Below the pieces are notes generated by a model that was given only the letters and a program-made list of their open reading frames with translations, was not told the origin of the DNA and did no database searches. This document shows positions 1-8,309 of a stretch of 37,946 bases of DNA, piece after piece (positions within the stretch are counted from its first letter, which is position 1; the number at the start of each line of letters is the position of its first letter). The stretch is from REBR01 sp033721915 (GTDB taxonomy: Bacteria; Pseudomonadota; Gammaproteobacteria; Pseudomonadales; Oleiphilaceae): contig JAWWAC010000028.1 of NCBI GenBank assembly GCA_033721915.1, positions 1-37,946 of the forward strand, given 5' to 3'. Position numbers and translations under genes: made by a program.

Positions 1-132
1 CTCCCCGAAGCGGGCGCTGACATTGCCGGAGCGGCCCTGGTTCAGGCCCTTGCGGTTCATTTCCCGGGCGCACAGGGCCAGCGCCTCACGCAGGCCATTC
101 TCAGTCTCGTCAGTGGTGTTGCGGCTGGACAT
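1..132 (-). CDS. Class II aldolase/adducin family protein, N-terminal fragment
   Basis: Only the first 44 codons are present; the gene runs off the left edge. The visible part carries GLNQGRSGNVSAR, the N-terminal signature of the FucA/AraD class II aldolase family (E. coli FucA has GLNQGTAGNVSVR). Family members are zinc-dependent aldolases or epimerases acting on sugar phosphates, or related decarboxylases; the zinc-binding histidines lie outside the window, so substrate cannot be judged. The ATG at 132 is preceded by an AGGAA ribosome-binding sequence. It follows the YajD-like gene on the same strand after 50 bases and may be co-transcribed with it. Confidence 0.75.
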   Translation of the reverse strand, partial: MSSRNTTDETENGLREALALCAREMNRKGLNQGRSGNVSARFGE

Positions 133-182
133 CAATCGCTATTCCTGCTTGTGGGTGTGATCAGCACAGTGGTGTGCCGGCG

Positions 183-557
183 TTACGGGTTTTTGCCGTT
201 CAGGGCATCACGAAGCCCGGCGAACGGGTTGTGGGTGGCCGGCCCCCGTTTCGGGGCGCTGGTGCTGCCGTAGCGGACCTGATTCTCGTATTTGCTGTGC
301 TCCTCGTCGTGGCAGTACAGGCACAGCAGCTCCCAGTTGCTGCCATCGGAGGGGTTGCAGTCGTGATCGTGGTTGACGTGATGCACCGTCAGCTCCCGCA
401 GGTTGCCATGGCTGAATTCCCGGGCGCAACGGCCGCAGACCCAGGGGTAGAGCTTCAGGGCCTGCTCCCGGTAGCCTTTCTCCCGCTGGTTGATGTACTC
501 CCTCTGCTGCTGCAGTACCTGGTCGAGACGGCTGCTGTCGTTCTTGCCACTGGCCAT
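183..557 (-). CDS. yajD: YajD-family HNH nuclease-like protein
   Basis: 124 residues. It is strongly similar along its length to E. coli YajD: YPWVCGRC (residues 37-44), LRELTVHHVNHDHDCNP (53-69) and SNWELLCLYCHDEEHSKY (73-90). These form an HNH fold with two CxxC-type zinc pairs (C41/C44 and C79/C82) and the HH/H catalytic-type residues. The C-terminal NPFAGL also matches YajD. HNH proteins are metal-dependent endonucleases, but the cellular role of YajD is not established. An open frame extends upstream to 773; the ATG at 557 was chosen because AGGAGG lies just before it and the family homology starts there. It is divergent from the GAF/GGDEF/EAL gene. Confidence 0.88.
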   Translation of the reverse strand: MASGKNDSSRLDQVLQQQREYINQREKGYREQALKLYPWVCGRCAREFSHGNLRELTVHHVNHDHDCNPSDGSNWELLCLYCHDEEHSKYENQVRYGSTSAPKRGPATHNPFAGLRDALNGKNP

Positions 558-594
558 GATGCCTCCTGGGGCGGATCCGGTGATGGACAATTTC

Positions 595-623
595 ATTAAA
601 CGATGAATCGCGCTAAGGTGAAA
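595..623 (-). promoter_or_regulatory. Candidate promoter for the yajD-like gene
   Basis: On the minus strand TTTCAC and TTTAAT are separated by exactly 17 bases, in an AT-richer stretch within the divergent region 558-681. The -10 is good and the -35 poor. Inferred from sequence only. Confidence 0.33.
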
Positions 624-681
624 GGCCGTGCAGAATAAAAAATGCAGGCTAAGGTGGCCAGGTGCTGCCGGGTGAGGGGTT

Positions 682-2520
682 ATGCATTCAGGTGAGCAGA
701 AGGAAGGGCCAGTGCCGACCCCGGTGCTGGACTGCGAACCGCAAAGACTGCAGGAGCTGTGGTCACTGAACATCCTCGACAGCGCCTTCGAGGACCGCTT
801 CGACCGTTATACGTCACTGCTTGCCTCACTGTTCCGGTTTCCCATCTGTCTGGTCACCATGGTGGATGAACACCGCCAGTGGTTCAAATCCGCCCATGGA
901 CTGGATTTCCGTGAAACCCGCCGGGACCGCTCCTTTTGCGCCCATGCACTGGCACAGAGCGATGTCTTCATTGTGCCGGACACCCTCAAGGATGAGCGCT
1001 TTGCCCGCAATCCGCTGGTCACCGGCCACCCTTATGTGCGCTTTTATGCCGGTGCCGTTCTCCATGGCCCCGGCGGCCTGCCACTGGGCACCCTGTGCCT
1101 GATGGACCACAGGCCGCGCCGTTTTGGCCGGCGAAACCGCCAGCACCTGCGCCAGTTCGCCGACCTGGTGGAACAGGAGCTGCTGAACCACCACCGGGTA
1201 CAAGAAGCCGCCATGGCGGCGCGTTATTCCGCCTGCCACGACCCCCTGACGGACCTGCCCAACCAGACGCTGTTTAACGACCGTCTGGACCAGTGCTTAC
1301 GCATGGCCTGGCATCACAGGGAGGCCGGCTTTACCCTGCTGCACCTGGATGTGGTGGACTTTCTGGGCATCAACCGCAGCCTGGGGTCCGGGGCGGGGGA
1401 CCGAATCCTGTGTCAGCTGGCGAGTCGTCTGGGGCGGCTGTGTCCGCCGGGAGGCACCGTGGCCAGGCTGTATTCGGACCGCTTTGCCCTGATCGCCCCC
1501 TGGTACCGTCACGATTCGCCGGAACTGGATACATTGCTGGACCGGTTGGCGCATGAGTTGTCCAGGCCCTTTTTTGTCCAACAGCGTGAGCGCTTCCTGC
1601 GCCTTCGCATTGGTGGCACCTTCTGCCATGGCGAGAATGTCAGCGCGGAGACCCTGCTGGAGCAGGCGGCCTCGGCCGCCCGCTCCGGCGGCGACCAGAG
1701 AGCCACCGGTGTGACGGTGCATTTCTTCGACGCCCCGCTGGAGGCCCGCATGAAGCGGCGTTTCGAGCTGGAAAGCCGCCTTCGCTCGGCACTGGAGGAC
1801 CAGCAGTTCCACCTGCTGTTCCAGCCGGTGTTTGATGTGCACAGCAACCGGCCTGTGAGTCTTGAGGCGCTGATCCGCTGGCGTGAGCCGCAGCTGGGCC
1901 TGATCCCGCCCGATGAGTTTATTCCCCTGGCGGAGGCCTCGGGGCTGATTGTTGCCATCGGTCACTGGGTGCTGGACGAGGCACTGCGCCAATACCGCCA
2001 GTGGCTCGATCAGGGTCTGTCGCCCCTGCCGGTGCATGTGAATATCAGCCCCCGTGAACTGGAGCAGCCGGACTTTGTGGACGGCGTCTGTGGCCTGCTG
2101 TCCCGCTACCGGCTCTCCGGTGAGGTGCTGTGCCTGGAAGTCACTGAAACCGTGCTGATGCAGGATCTGGAAAGCAACCGGGAGAAAATGGCACAGCTGG
2201 CCGGGCAGGGGGTGCGGTTCTTTGTGGATGACTTCGGCAAGGGCTATTCCTCACTGCAGTATCTTCGCAGTCTGCCCTTTGCGGCGCTGAAAATCGACCG
2301 GGATTTTATCCGCCAGATCCCGGCCAACGGGGACGATGAAGCCATTGCCCGGGTGGTGATTGCCCTGGGCAGGACACTGGGTGTGAAAGTGATTGCCGAG
2401 GGGGTGGAGTCAGAGGCGCAGATGGCGTTTCTGCGCAAGGCGGACTGCCCCATGGCACAGGGCTATCTGCTGGGGCGGCCTCTGGAGAGAGAGGCTCTGG
2501 TGGCGTTGATGAGCCCCTGA
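682..2520 (+). CDS. GAF - degenerate GGDEF - EAL signalling protein (likely c-di-GMP phosphodiesterase)
   Basis: 612 residues, probably cytoplasmic, with no membrane segment. An N-terminal GAF domain (about 20-175) has the RSFCAHAL and NPLVTGHPYVRFYAGA motifs common in GAF-GGDEF proteins. The GGDEF-like domain (about 185-345) starts with the usual DPLTDLPN, but its signature is replaced by YSDRF (264-268), so it should not make c-di-GMP. The EAL domain (about 360-610) keeps E395 of EAL, NISPREL, LEVTE, VDDFGKGYSS, the lysine of LKIDRDF and AEGVE, the full set expected of an active phosphodiesterase. The likely role is c-di-GMP breakdown controlled by the GAF sensor, with the degenerate domain possibly binding GTP allosterically. 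The ATG at 682 follows a GTGAGGGG purine stretch. Confidence 0.9.
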   Translation: MHSGEQKEGPVPTPVLDCEPQRLQELWSLNILDSAFEDRFDRYTSLLASLFRFPICLVTMVDEHRQWFKSAHGLDFRETRRDRSFCAHALAQSDVFIVPDTLKDERFARNPLVTGHPYVRFYAGAVLHGPGGLPLGTLCLMDHRPRRFGRRNRQHLRQFADLVEQELLNHHRVQEAAMAARYSACHDPLTDLPNQTLFNDRLDQCLRMAWHHREAGFTLLHLDVVDFLGINRSLGSGAGDRILCQLASRLGRLCPPGGTVARLYSDRFALIAPWYRHDSPELDTLLDRLAHELSRPFFVQQRERFLRLRIGGTFCHGENVSAETLLEQAASAARSGGDQRATGVTVHFFDAPLEARMKRRFELESRLRSALEDQQFHLLFQPVFDVHSNRPVSLEALIRWREPQLGLIPPDEFIPLAEASGLIVAIGHWVLDEALRQYRQWLDQGLSPLPVHVNISPRELEQPDFVDGVCGLLSRYRLSGEVLCLEVTETVLMQDLESNREKMAQLAGQGVRFFVDDFGKGYSSLQYLRSLPFAALKIDRDFIRQIPANGDDEAIARVVIALGRTLGVKVIAEGVESEAQMAFLRKADCPMAQGYLLGRPLEREALVALMSP

Positions 2521-2530
2521 GGCGCTGCGT

Positions 2531-2576
2531 CCAAACGCACTCCGCTCAATCCCTTTTGGGTTTGGGGACTTTTTTC
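2531..2576 (+). terminator. Possible Rho-independent terminator of the GAF/GGDEF/EAL gene
   Basis: CCAAAC (2531-2536) pairs with GTTTGG (2560-2565) across a 24-base loop, and a run of six T (2570-2575) follows. The long loop makes it weak. It overlaps the 3' end of the convergent small gene. Confidence 0.35.
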
Positions 2577-2755
2577 AGTGCCGCTTCCAGCAGGTCGTTC
2601 AGCAGGTCCTCTTCCTTCTGATGGGGGTAAATATCCGCCAGGGCCTTCAACCGGGCGGCGTCCTCCAGTGCCACATGCACCTCGTAGTGGTGCGGCCGCT
2701 GAGGTCGCTGCAAATCGTCCTTTTCCCACTGTCGTGGCAATTCGGTCAGCTTCAT
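2546..2755 (-). CDS. Small conserved hypothetical protein (69 aa)
   Basis: 69 residues, highly charged and soluble. Residues 1-10 (MKLTELPRQW) and the helical second half (AARLKALADIYPHQ, EEDLLNDLLEAALKKV) resemble a family of small Pseudomonas/Marinobacter proteins that I recall being auto-annotated as pilin assembly or type 1 pili tip component. I know of no experimental basis for that label. The C-terminal half could form a ribbon-helix-helix-like or helical-hairpin dimer. A strong GGAGG lies before the ATG at 2755. It is divergent from ppc, sharing a 135-base upstream region. Function unknown. Confidence 0.7.
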   Translation of the reverse strand: MKLTELPRQWEKDDLQRPQRPHHYEVHVALEDAARLKALADIYPHQKEEDLLNDLLEAALKKVPKPKRD

Positions 2756-2819
2756 GGGCGTTTCCTCCGCTTGGTCGCCTGTCTGGGTGGCGGATTGTCG
2801 GGTTCTGCGGGCGCAACCA

Positions 2820-2850
2820 TTGTCACCGGCTGCCGCTGTCTGTGTACTAT
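2820..2850 (+). promoter_or_regulatory. Candidate ppc promoter
   Basis: TTGTCA (2820-2825) lies 19 bases before TACTAT (2845-2850), about 40 bases upstream of the ppc start. The -35 is good; the spacing is long and the -10 imperfect. Low-confidence reading. Confidence 0.3.
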
Positions 2851-2890
2851 AGGTTATAGTCAGGTTACCGGTAAATCAGCAGGAGTCAGC

Positions 2891-5527
2891 ATGAGCGAAT
2901 TGCACCCCGCCCTGCGGGAGAATGTGCGTGTCTTGGGGGAGATGCTGGGGGACTGCATCCGTCAGAAACCCGGTGAGGACTGTTTCCGCCTGGTGGAGGA
3001 GGTGCGTCACGCCGCCAAGGCCGACCGTCGTCAGGAAAGCGGCTCCGGGCAGCGCCTGGCAAAACTGCTGGGCAGCCTGGATGACGATCAGCTGGTTCCC
3101 GTCACACGGGCCTTCAACCAGTTTCTCAACCTGGCCAACCTCGCGGAGCAGTACCACAACATCCGCCGTCACCGGGATCACGACAAGGAGTCTTCTGTGG
3201 AGCCGGTGGAGCAGACACTGGCCCGGCTGCGGGAGCAGGGGGTGCCGGCGGAAAGGCTGCATGAGTGCCTGCGGGACATGCGCATCGAGTTCGTTCTGAC
3301 GGCCCACCCCACGGAAGTGGCGCGGCGCACCCTGATCCTCAAATACGACGAGATGTCCGCCTGCCTGGCCAGCCTGGACACCGAGGATCTGCTGCCCGAA
3401 GAGGAAGAAGCCATTCAGGAGCGCCTGCGGGTGCTGATCGCCGAGGCCTGGAATACCGACGAGATTCGCCACGAAAGACCCACCGCCGTGGACGAGGCCC
3501 GCTGGGGCTTTGCCGTGATCGAGAACAGCCTGTGGGAGGCACTGCCACGGTTCCTGCGCCGCCTGGACCGGGCCCTGGAGGAAAACACCGGACGGCCACT
3601 GCCACTGGATGCCACCCCCATCCGCATCGCCTCCTGGATGGGCGGTGACCGTGATGGCAACCCCAATGTCACCGCCGAAGTGACCCGCAATGTGCTGCTG
3701 CTGAGCCGCTGGATGGCGGCGGACCTGTACCTGCGGGACCTGGAGACCCTGCGTGCCGAGCTGTCCATGTCCGAGGCCACCCCCGAGCTCTGGGCCCAGG
3801 CGGGCAAGCACCGTGAGCCCTACCGGGAGGTGCTCACAGGGCTGCGCGAGCGGCTGCGCCGCACCCGTGACTGGGCCGAGCAGCTCATTGCCGGTGAGGA
3901 GGCGGACCAGAGCGGCATTCTGCTGAGCAATGCGGATCTGATCGAGCCGCTGCAGCTGTGTTACGACTCACTGGTGGAATGCGGCCTGTCGGTGATCGCC
4001 GAGGGGCCACTCAAGGACACACTGCGCCGTGCCCACAGCTTCGGCCTTGAGCTGGTGCGGCTGGACATCCGCCAGGAGGCCAGCCGCCACCGTGAGGCCG
4101 TTGCTGAGCTGCTGGCTCACCTGCGTCTGGGAGATTATGACGCCTGGGACGAATCCCAGCGGCAGGAATTTCTGGTGCGGGAACTGCGCGGGCGGCGGCC
4201 GCTGATTCCCCGCCACTGGCAGCCCTCGGCGCCGGTGAAGGAGGTGCTGGACACCTGCGAGGTGATCGCCGCACAGCCACTGGATGCACTGGGCTCCTAC
4301 GTGATTTCCATGGCCCGTGAGCCTTCCGATGTGCTGGCGGTGCTGCTGCTGCTGCGGGAGGCGGGCATGCAGCGGCCCATGCGCATCGTGCCTCTGTTCG
4401 AGACCCTGTCGGACCTTCAGAACGCCTCAAGGAGCATGGACGCGCTGCTGGCAATCGACTGGTACAAAGAGTACACCGAGGGGCGCCAGGAGGTGATGAT
4501 CGGCTACTCGGACTCCGCCAAGGATGCCGGACAGATGGCCGCCGCCTGGGCCCAGTACCAGGCCCAGGAGGAGCTGACCGCCACCGCGGAGCGCCACGGC
4601 GTGCACCTGACCCTGTTCCATGGCCGTGGCGGCACCGTGGGCCGTGGCGGCGGCCCGGCCAACCGGGCCATACTCTCACAGCCCCCGGGCTCGGTGAACG
4701 GCAGCTTCCGCATCACCGAGCAGGGGGAGATGATCCGCTTCAAGTTCGGGCTGCCCAAGGTGGCGGAGCAGAGCTTCATGCTCTACACCAGCGCCGTGCT
4801 GGAGGCCACGGTGGCCCCGCCGGCGGCCCCCAGGCAGAGCTGGCGGGATGCCATGGACTGGCTGACGCAACGCTCACTGGCGGAATACCGGGACATCGTC
4901 AGGGAGCACCCGGACTTTGTTACCTATTTCCGCCAGGCCACACCGGAGCAGGAGCTGGGCAAGCTGGCACTGGGCAGCCGCCCGGCCAAGCGCAAGGCCA
5001 GTGGCGGTGTGGAGAGCCTGAGGGCCATTCCCTGGATCTTCGCCTGGACCCAGATGCGGCTGATGCTGCCGGCCTGGCTGGGCAGCGACCGGGCCCTGTC
5101 CGCCGCCCTGGACGAGGGGCTGGAGCCCACACTGAGGGAGATGATCAGCGACTGGGCCTTTTTCAGCACCCATATCGACATGCTGGAAATGGTACTGGCC
5201 AAGGCGGACCTGCGCATTGTCAGCTACTACGAACAGCGCCTGGTGGAGGAGCGGCTGCGCCCCCTTGGCCAGTCGCTGCGTGAGCGTCTGCGAGCCTGCG
5301 TCACACTGATCAACGACCTCAAGGGGCAGCCGGCACTGCTGGAGGACGCCCCGGTGTTTGCCCACTCCATGCGGGTGCGCAACACCTACACGGACCCGCT
5401 GCACTACCTTCAGGCGGAACTGCTGCGCCGGGACCGTGAGGCCACCGGGCCGGTGCCGGCCAATGTGGAAAGGGCGCTGAAGGTGACCATGGCCGGTCTT
5501 GCCACCGGCATGCGCAATACCGGCTGA
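2891..5527 (+). CDS. ppc: Phosphoenolpyruvate carboxylase
   Basis: 878 residues against 883 in E. coli, so full length. It carboxylates phosphoenolpyruvate with bicarbonate to oxaloacetate, refilling the TCA cycle. Diagnostic motifs are all present: VLTAHPTEVARR with catalytic His139, SWMGGDRDGNPNVT, GYSDSAKDAG, the glycine-rich mobile loop FHGRGGTVGRGGGP, and the invariant C-terminal GMRNTG. The frame is open further upstream to 2621, but the ATG at 2891 has AGGAG seven bases before it and gives the family's N-terminus. Ppc is usually controlled by acetyl-CoA and aspartate. It is followed by adk, an order shared from memory with Pseudomonas. Confidence 0.98.
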   Translation: MSELHPALRENVRVLGEMLGDCIRQKPGEDCFRLVEEVRHAAKADRRQESGSGQRLAKLLGSLDDDQLVPVTRAFNQFLNLANLAEQYHNIRRHRDHDKESSVEPVEQTLARLREQGVPAERLHECLRDMRIEFVLTAHPTEVARRTLILKYDEMSACLASLDTEDLLPEEEEAIQERLRVLIAEAWNTDEIRHERPTAVDEARWGFAVIENSLWEALPRFLRRLDRALEENTGRPLPLDATPIRIASWMGGDRDGNPNVTAEVTRNVLLLSRWMAADLYLRDLETLRAELSMSEATPELWAQAGKHREPYREVLTGLRERLRRTRDWAEQLIAGEEADQSGILLSNADLIEPLQLCYDSLVECGLSVIAEGPLKDTLRRAHSFGLELVRLDIRQEASRHREAVAELLAHLRLGDYDAWDESQRQEFLVRELRGRRPLIPRHWQPSAPVKEVLDTCEVIAAQPLDALGSYVISMAREPSDVLAVLLLLREAGMQRPMRIVPLFETLSDLQNASRSMDALLAIDWYKEYTEGRQEVMIGYSDSAKDAGQMAAAWAQYQAQEELTATAERHGVHLTLFHGRGGTVGRGGGPANRAILSQPPGSVNGSFRITEQGEMIRFKFGLPKVAEQSFMLYTSAVLEATVAPPAAPRQSWRDAMDWLTQRSLAEYRDIVREHPDFVTYFRQATPEQELGKLALGSRPAKRKASGGVESLRAIPWIFAWTQMRLMLPAWLGSDRALSAALDEGLEPTLREMISDWAFFSTHIDMLEMVLAKADLRIVSYYEQRLVEERLRPLGQSLRERLRACVTLINDLKGQPALLEDAPVFAHSMRVRNTYTDPLHYLQAELLRRDREATGPVPANVERALKVTMAGLATGMRNTG

Positions 5528-5543
5528 GCCTCAACCCGCAAGG

Positions 5544-5578
5544 GCCCCTCGGGGAGACAGTGTTTCACCCGGAGGGGC
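5544..5578 (+). terminator. Hairpin between ppc and adk
   Basis: GCCCCTC (5544-5550) pairs with GAGGGGC (5572-5578), with a further GGG/CCC pairing inside. No T-run follows, so it is a weak terminator at best, and it lies over the -35 region of the predicted adk promoter. Confidence 0.35.
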
Positions 5579-5586
5579 AAACTCCG

Positions 5587-5592
5587 TATAAT
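5587..5592 (+). promoter_or_regulatory. Consensus -10 element of adk
   Basis: A perfect TATAAT lies 88 bases before the adk start. The position 17-18 bases upstream has no good -35 (TTTCAC at best) and falls in the ppc-adk hairpin. Confidence 0.5.
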
Positions 5593-5679
5593 AGCCGGTT
5601 CAGTTTTCAGCGCGGACACAGGCGGCTGTCACAGGCCGGGCCGCACATTCGTATTTGTGACCATTGGAGTCAGCTCACC

Positions 5680-6333
5680 ATGAGAATCATTCTGCTCGGC
5701 GCACCGGGTGCGGGAAAGGGCACCCAGGCCCAGTTTATTACGGAAAAATTCGCCATTCCCCAGATTTCCACCGGTGACATGCTGAGAGCCGCGGTCAAGG
5801 CGGAGTCCGAGCTGGGTCTCAAGGTCAAGGAAGTCATGTCCAGCGGCGCACTGGTCTCCGATGACATCATCATCGCCCTGATCCGCGAGCGCATCCAGCA
5901 GCCGGACTGCCGCAACGGCTTCCTGCTGGATGGCTTCCCCCGCACCATCCCACAGGCACAGGCCCTGAAGGATGAGAACATCGACATCGACTACGTGGTG
6001 GAAATCGACGTGGACGACGAGGAAATCATCGAGCGTCTCTCTGGCCGTCGCATCCACGAGCCCAGTGGCCGTGTCTACCACCTCAAGTACAGCCCCCCCA
6101 AGGTGGACATGAAGGACGACGAGACCGGCGAGCCCCTGATCCAGCGCAGCGATGACAAGGAAGAGACCGTGCGTCACCGCCTGGACGTCTACCAGCAGCA
6201 GACCGCCCCGCTGGTGTCCTACTACCAGGACTGGGCCCAGTCCGATCCGGAAAAAGCCCCCCGTTATGTGCGGGTCAAGGGCGTGGGCACCATGCAAGAC
6301 ATCCGCGACAGCATCTTCGCCAAGCTGCAGTAA
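5680..6333 (+). CDS. adk: Adenylate kinase
   Basis: 217 residues (E. coli 214). It interconverts ATP + AMP and 2 ADP in the cytoplasm. The P-loop GAPGAGKGT is at residues 7-15. The AMP-binding STGDMLR and the DGFPRT motif follow, then a LID segment (about 122-160) containing SGRRIHEPSGRVYH. The LID has no four-cysteine zinc site, as in other gammaproteobacteria. The open frame extends to 5560, but the ATG at 5680 has GGAG upstream and starts exactly at the family's MRIILLG. tsaB begins three bases after its stop, so the two are an operon. Confidence 0.98.
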   Translation: MRIILLGAPGAGKGTQAQFITEKFAIPQISTGDMLRAAVKAESELGLKVKEVMSSGALVSDDIIIALIRERIQQPDCRNGFLLDGFPRTIPQAQALKDENIDIDYVVEIDVDDEEIIERLSGRRIHEPSGRVYHLKYSPPKVDMKDDETGEPLIQRSDDKEETVRHRLDVYQQQTAPLVSYYQDWAQSDPEKAPRYVRVKGVGTMQDIRDSIFAKLQ

Positions 6334-6336
6334 ACC

Positions 6337-7050
6337 ATGACCACCCTGCTTGCCATGGACACCTCCTGCGACAGCTGCTCCGTTGCCCTGTGGCACCGTG
6401 GGCGGTTGTGGCAGTCGGCCCAGGTGGTGCCCCGTGGCCATACCCGGCTGCTGATGCCCATGACCCGTGAGCTCATGTCCGGTGCCGGTGTGCCACTGTC
6501 AGAGCTGGACGCGGTGGCCTTCGGCGCCGGCCCGGGCTCCTTTACCGGCCTGCGCATTACCCTGGGGGTGGTTCAGGGACTGGCCTGGGGGCTGGGCAAG
6601 CCTCTGGTGCCCGTCTCCTGTCTGGCGGCCACCGCCGCACAGGCCTGGCGTGTCCACCAGGCCGCCCGTGTGGCAGTGGCGCTGGATGCCCGCATGGACC
6701 AGGTCTACTGGGGAGGCTTTCACTGCGGCACAGACAGTGAACAACAGTTGCGTGTGACCGCCGCCTGTGAGGAGCGGGTCTGCGACCCGTCACAGGTCAG
6801 CCTGCCTTCCGGGGAGCCGTCCTGGTTTGCCGCCGGCAGCGGCTGGCAGGCCTACGGTGAAGCCCTTACATCGGCGCTGAGCGAGGCCTCACTGGGGGGG
6901 CGTGACGCCGGCCTGGGCCCCCTGGCCGAGGACATACTGCGACTGGCACTGCCACGGTATGCCGCCGGAGAGCTGGTGGCCCCGGAACAGGCCGAGCCGG
7001 TGTATCTGCGCAACGAGATCAGCTGGCAGAAACTGCCGGGCCGTGAGTAA
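6337..7050 (+). CDS. tsaB: tRNA threonylcarbamoyladenosine biosynthesis protein TsaB
   Basis: 237 residues (E. coli 231). TsaB is the non-catalytic ASKHA-fold partner that with TsaD and TsaE transfers threonylcarbamoyl to A37 of ANN-decoding tRNAs. Motifs: LLAMDTSCDSCSVALW at the N-terminus, then FGAGPGSFTGLRITLGVVQGL (about 62-82), the YeaZ signature used for the TsaB-TsaD interface. It starts three bases after the adk stop with no ribosome-binding site of its own in the gap, which suggests translational coupling. The adk-tsaB pairing also occurs, from memory, in Pseudomonas. Confidence 0.95.
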   Translation: MTTLLAMDTSCDSCSVALWHRGRLWQSAQVVPRGHTRLLMPMTRELMSGAGVPLSELDAVAFGAGPGSFTGLRITLGVVQGLAWGLGKPLVPVSCLAATAAQAWRVHQAARVAVALDARMDQVYWGGFHCGTDSEQQLRVTAACEERVCDPSQVSLPSGEPSWFAAGSGWQAYGEALTSALSEASLGGRDAGLGPLAEDILRLALPRYAAGELVAPEQAEPVYLRNEISWQKLPGRE

Positions 7051-7140
7051 CCGGCCAGCTTTTCTTTCTGGCGCCCGGGTCCGGGGCCGTTCTATACTGT
7101 TCCTCCTCAGGCAATCCCCAGTGGCGGAGGTTCATCTTCC

Positions 7141-7467
7141 ATGATCGGCGGTCTTCCCGGTAACAACCTTGCCCCCCTGCTGCCCGATGGCGGCCAGGAG
7201 ACCCGGCCACGGCGCCTGCCGCCGACGCCGGAAGGGGATCCCCGTGCCTCCGACAGACCCACCCAGCAACCCGGCCAGATCCTCAACAACGAGGTGATCC
7301 GCCGTCGTGTGGAAGCACTGGGGGCACTGGAAAACGGCCGGCTGCAGACACTGGACCCACAGCAGCTGCCGCTGCGCAACCAGGAGGCTCTGGCCACCTT
7401 TGCCGCCGTGGCCGCCGGCTCCGACAGCGACGAGGGCGAGCTGGTGGGTCTGGACCTGCGGGTCTGA
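7141..7467 (+). CDS. Conserved-position hypothetical protein (108 aa)
   Basis: 108 residues. The first half is Pro/Gly/Arg-rich and likely disordered; the second half (about 48-108) has a helical segment VIRRRVEALGALENG, then LPLRNQEALATF and an acidic end. I recall a similar short protein at the equivalent place after tsaB in Pseudomonas, also without function. GGAGG lies about 10 bases before the ATG. Its TGA overlaps the rsmJ start (TGATG at 7465-7469), so the two are translationally coupled. Possible TATACT (7093-7098) upstream. Function unknown. Confidence 0.65.
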   Translation: MIGGLPGNNLAPLLPDGGQETRPRRLPPTPEGDPRASDRPTQQPGQILNNEVIRRRVEALGALENGRLQTLDPQQLPLRNQEALATFAAVAAGSDSDEGELVGLDLRV

Positions 7468-8285
7468 TGAGTCACGGCACACTGCAACCCTGTGTGGCGG
7501 CCGCCACGGCGGAACTGATGCCCTCTGCGGCCCACTGGGCCCGCAGCCTCTCACTGACGCTATTGTCTGACCCTCTCCCGGACCCCCGCCACTGCGATAC
7601 GCCGCTGCTTCTGTATGTCAGCCCACAGGGCCTGAAACTCCAGTCCACGGGGCCCGGCGCCCCTGGCCCCGTGTGGGTGGACTTTCTCTCTGGCAAGGCG
7701 GGGCACCGGCGCCACCACGGCGGTGGCAAGGGGCAGCTGATTGCCAGGGCCGTGGGGCTGGGGCGGGCCAGCCGCCCCCCGGAGATACTGGATGCCACCG
7801 CCGGGCTGGGGCAGGATGCCTTTGTGCTGGCCACACTGGGCTGTTCCGTGACCATGCTGGAGCGCTCGCCGGTGATGGCGGCCTTGCTGCAGGACGGCAT
7901 TGATCGGACGCTGTCACAGTCCAGGGAAACGGGTGACCGGGAACTGCAGGTCATACTGGAGCGCATGACACTGCGTCAGGAAGACGCTGTAGCGTGGTTG
8001 TCACAGCAGGCCCCGGACAGCCAGGAGGTGGTCTATCTGGACCCCATGTTCCCGGGCCGTGATAAGTCCTCACTGGTGAAAAAGGAAATGCGGCTGAGTC
8101 GCCATGTGGTGGGGCAGGACAGTGACGCGCCGCAGCTTCTGCAGGCGGCCCTGGGGGTGGCCTGCCACCGGGTGGTGGTCAAGCGACCGCGCAAGGCGCC
8201 GGTCATTGAGGGGCCGGCACCGGATCTTCAGCTGTCCGGCAAGAGCAGCCGCTACGACATCTATACCTTCCGGGCGCTGCCCTGA
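7467..8285 (+). CDS. rsmJ: 16S rRNA (guanine(1516)-N(2))-methyltransferase RsmJ
   Basis: 272 residues against 250 in E. coli; the extra length is at the N-terminus. It uses S-adenosylmethionine to methylate N2 of G1516 in 16S rRNA. Family motifs: GGGKGQLIARAVGL (E. coli FGGGRGEAVAKAVG), the SAM-binding DATAGLGQDAFVLATLGC, MLERSPVMAALL, the catalytic-region VVYLDPMFPGRDKSSLVKKEMR, and HRVVVKRP. The start overlaps the preceding stop. An internal ATG at residue 18 is possible, but the overlap favours 7467. The gene converges on plsB with 24 bases between stops. Confidence 0.95.
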   Translation: MSHGTLQPCVAAATAELMPSAAHWARSLSLTLLSDPLPDPRHCDTPLLLYVSPQGLKLQSTGPGAPGPVWVDFLSGKAGHRRHHGGGKGQLIARAVGLGRASRPPEILDATAGLGQDAFVLATLGCSVTMLERSPVMAALLQDGIDRTLSQSRETGDRELQVILERMTLRQEDAVAWLSQQAPDSQEVVYLDPMFPGRDKSSLVKKEMRLSRHVVGQDSDAPQLLQAALGVACHRVVVKRPRKAPVIEGPAPDLQLSGKSSRYDIYTFRALP

Positions 8286-8309
8286 GCGTTTCCCTGCCTG
8301 AGCGGGCCC

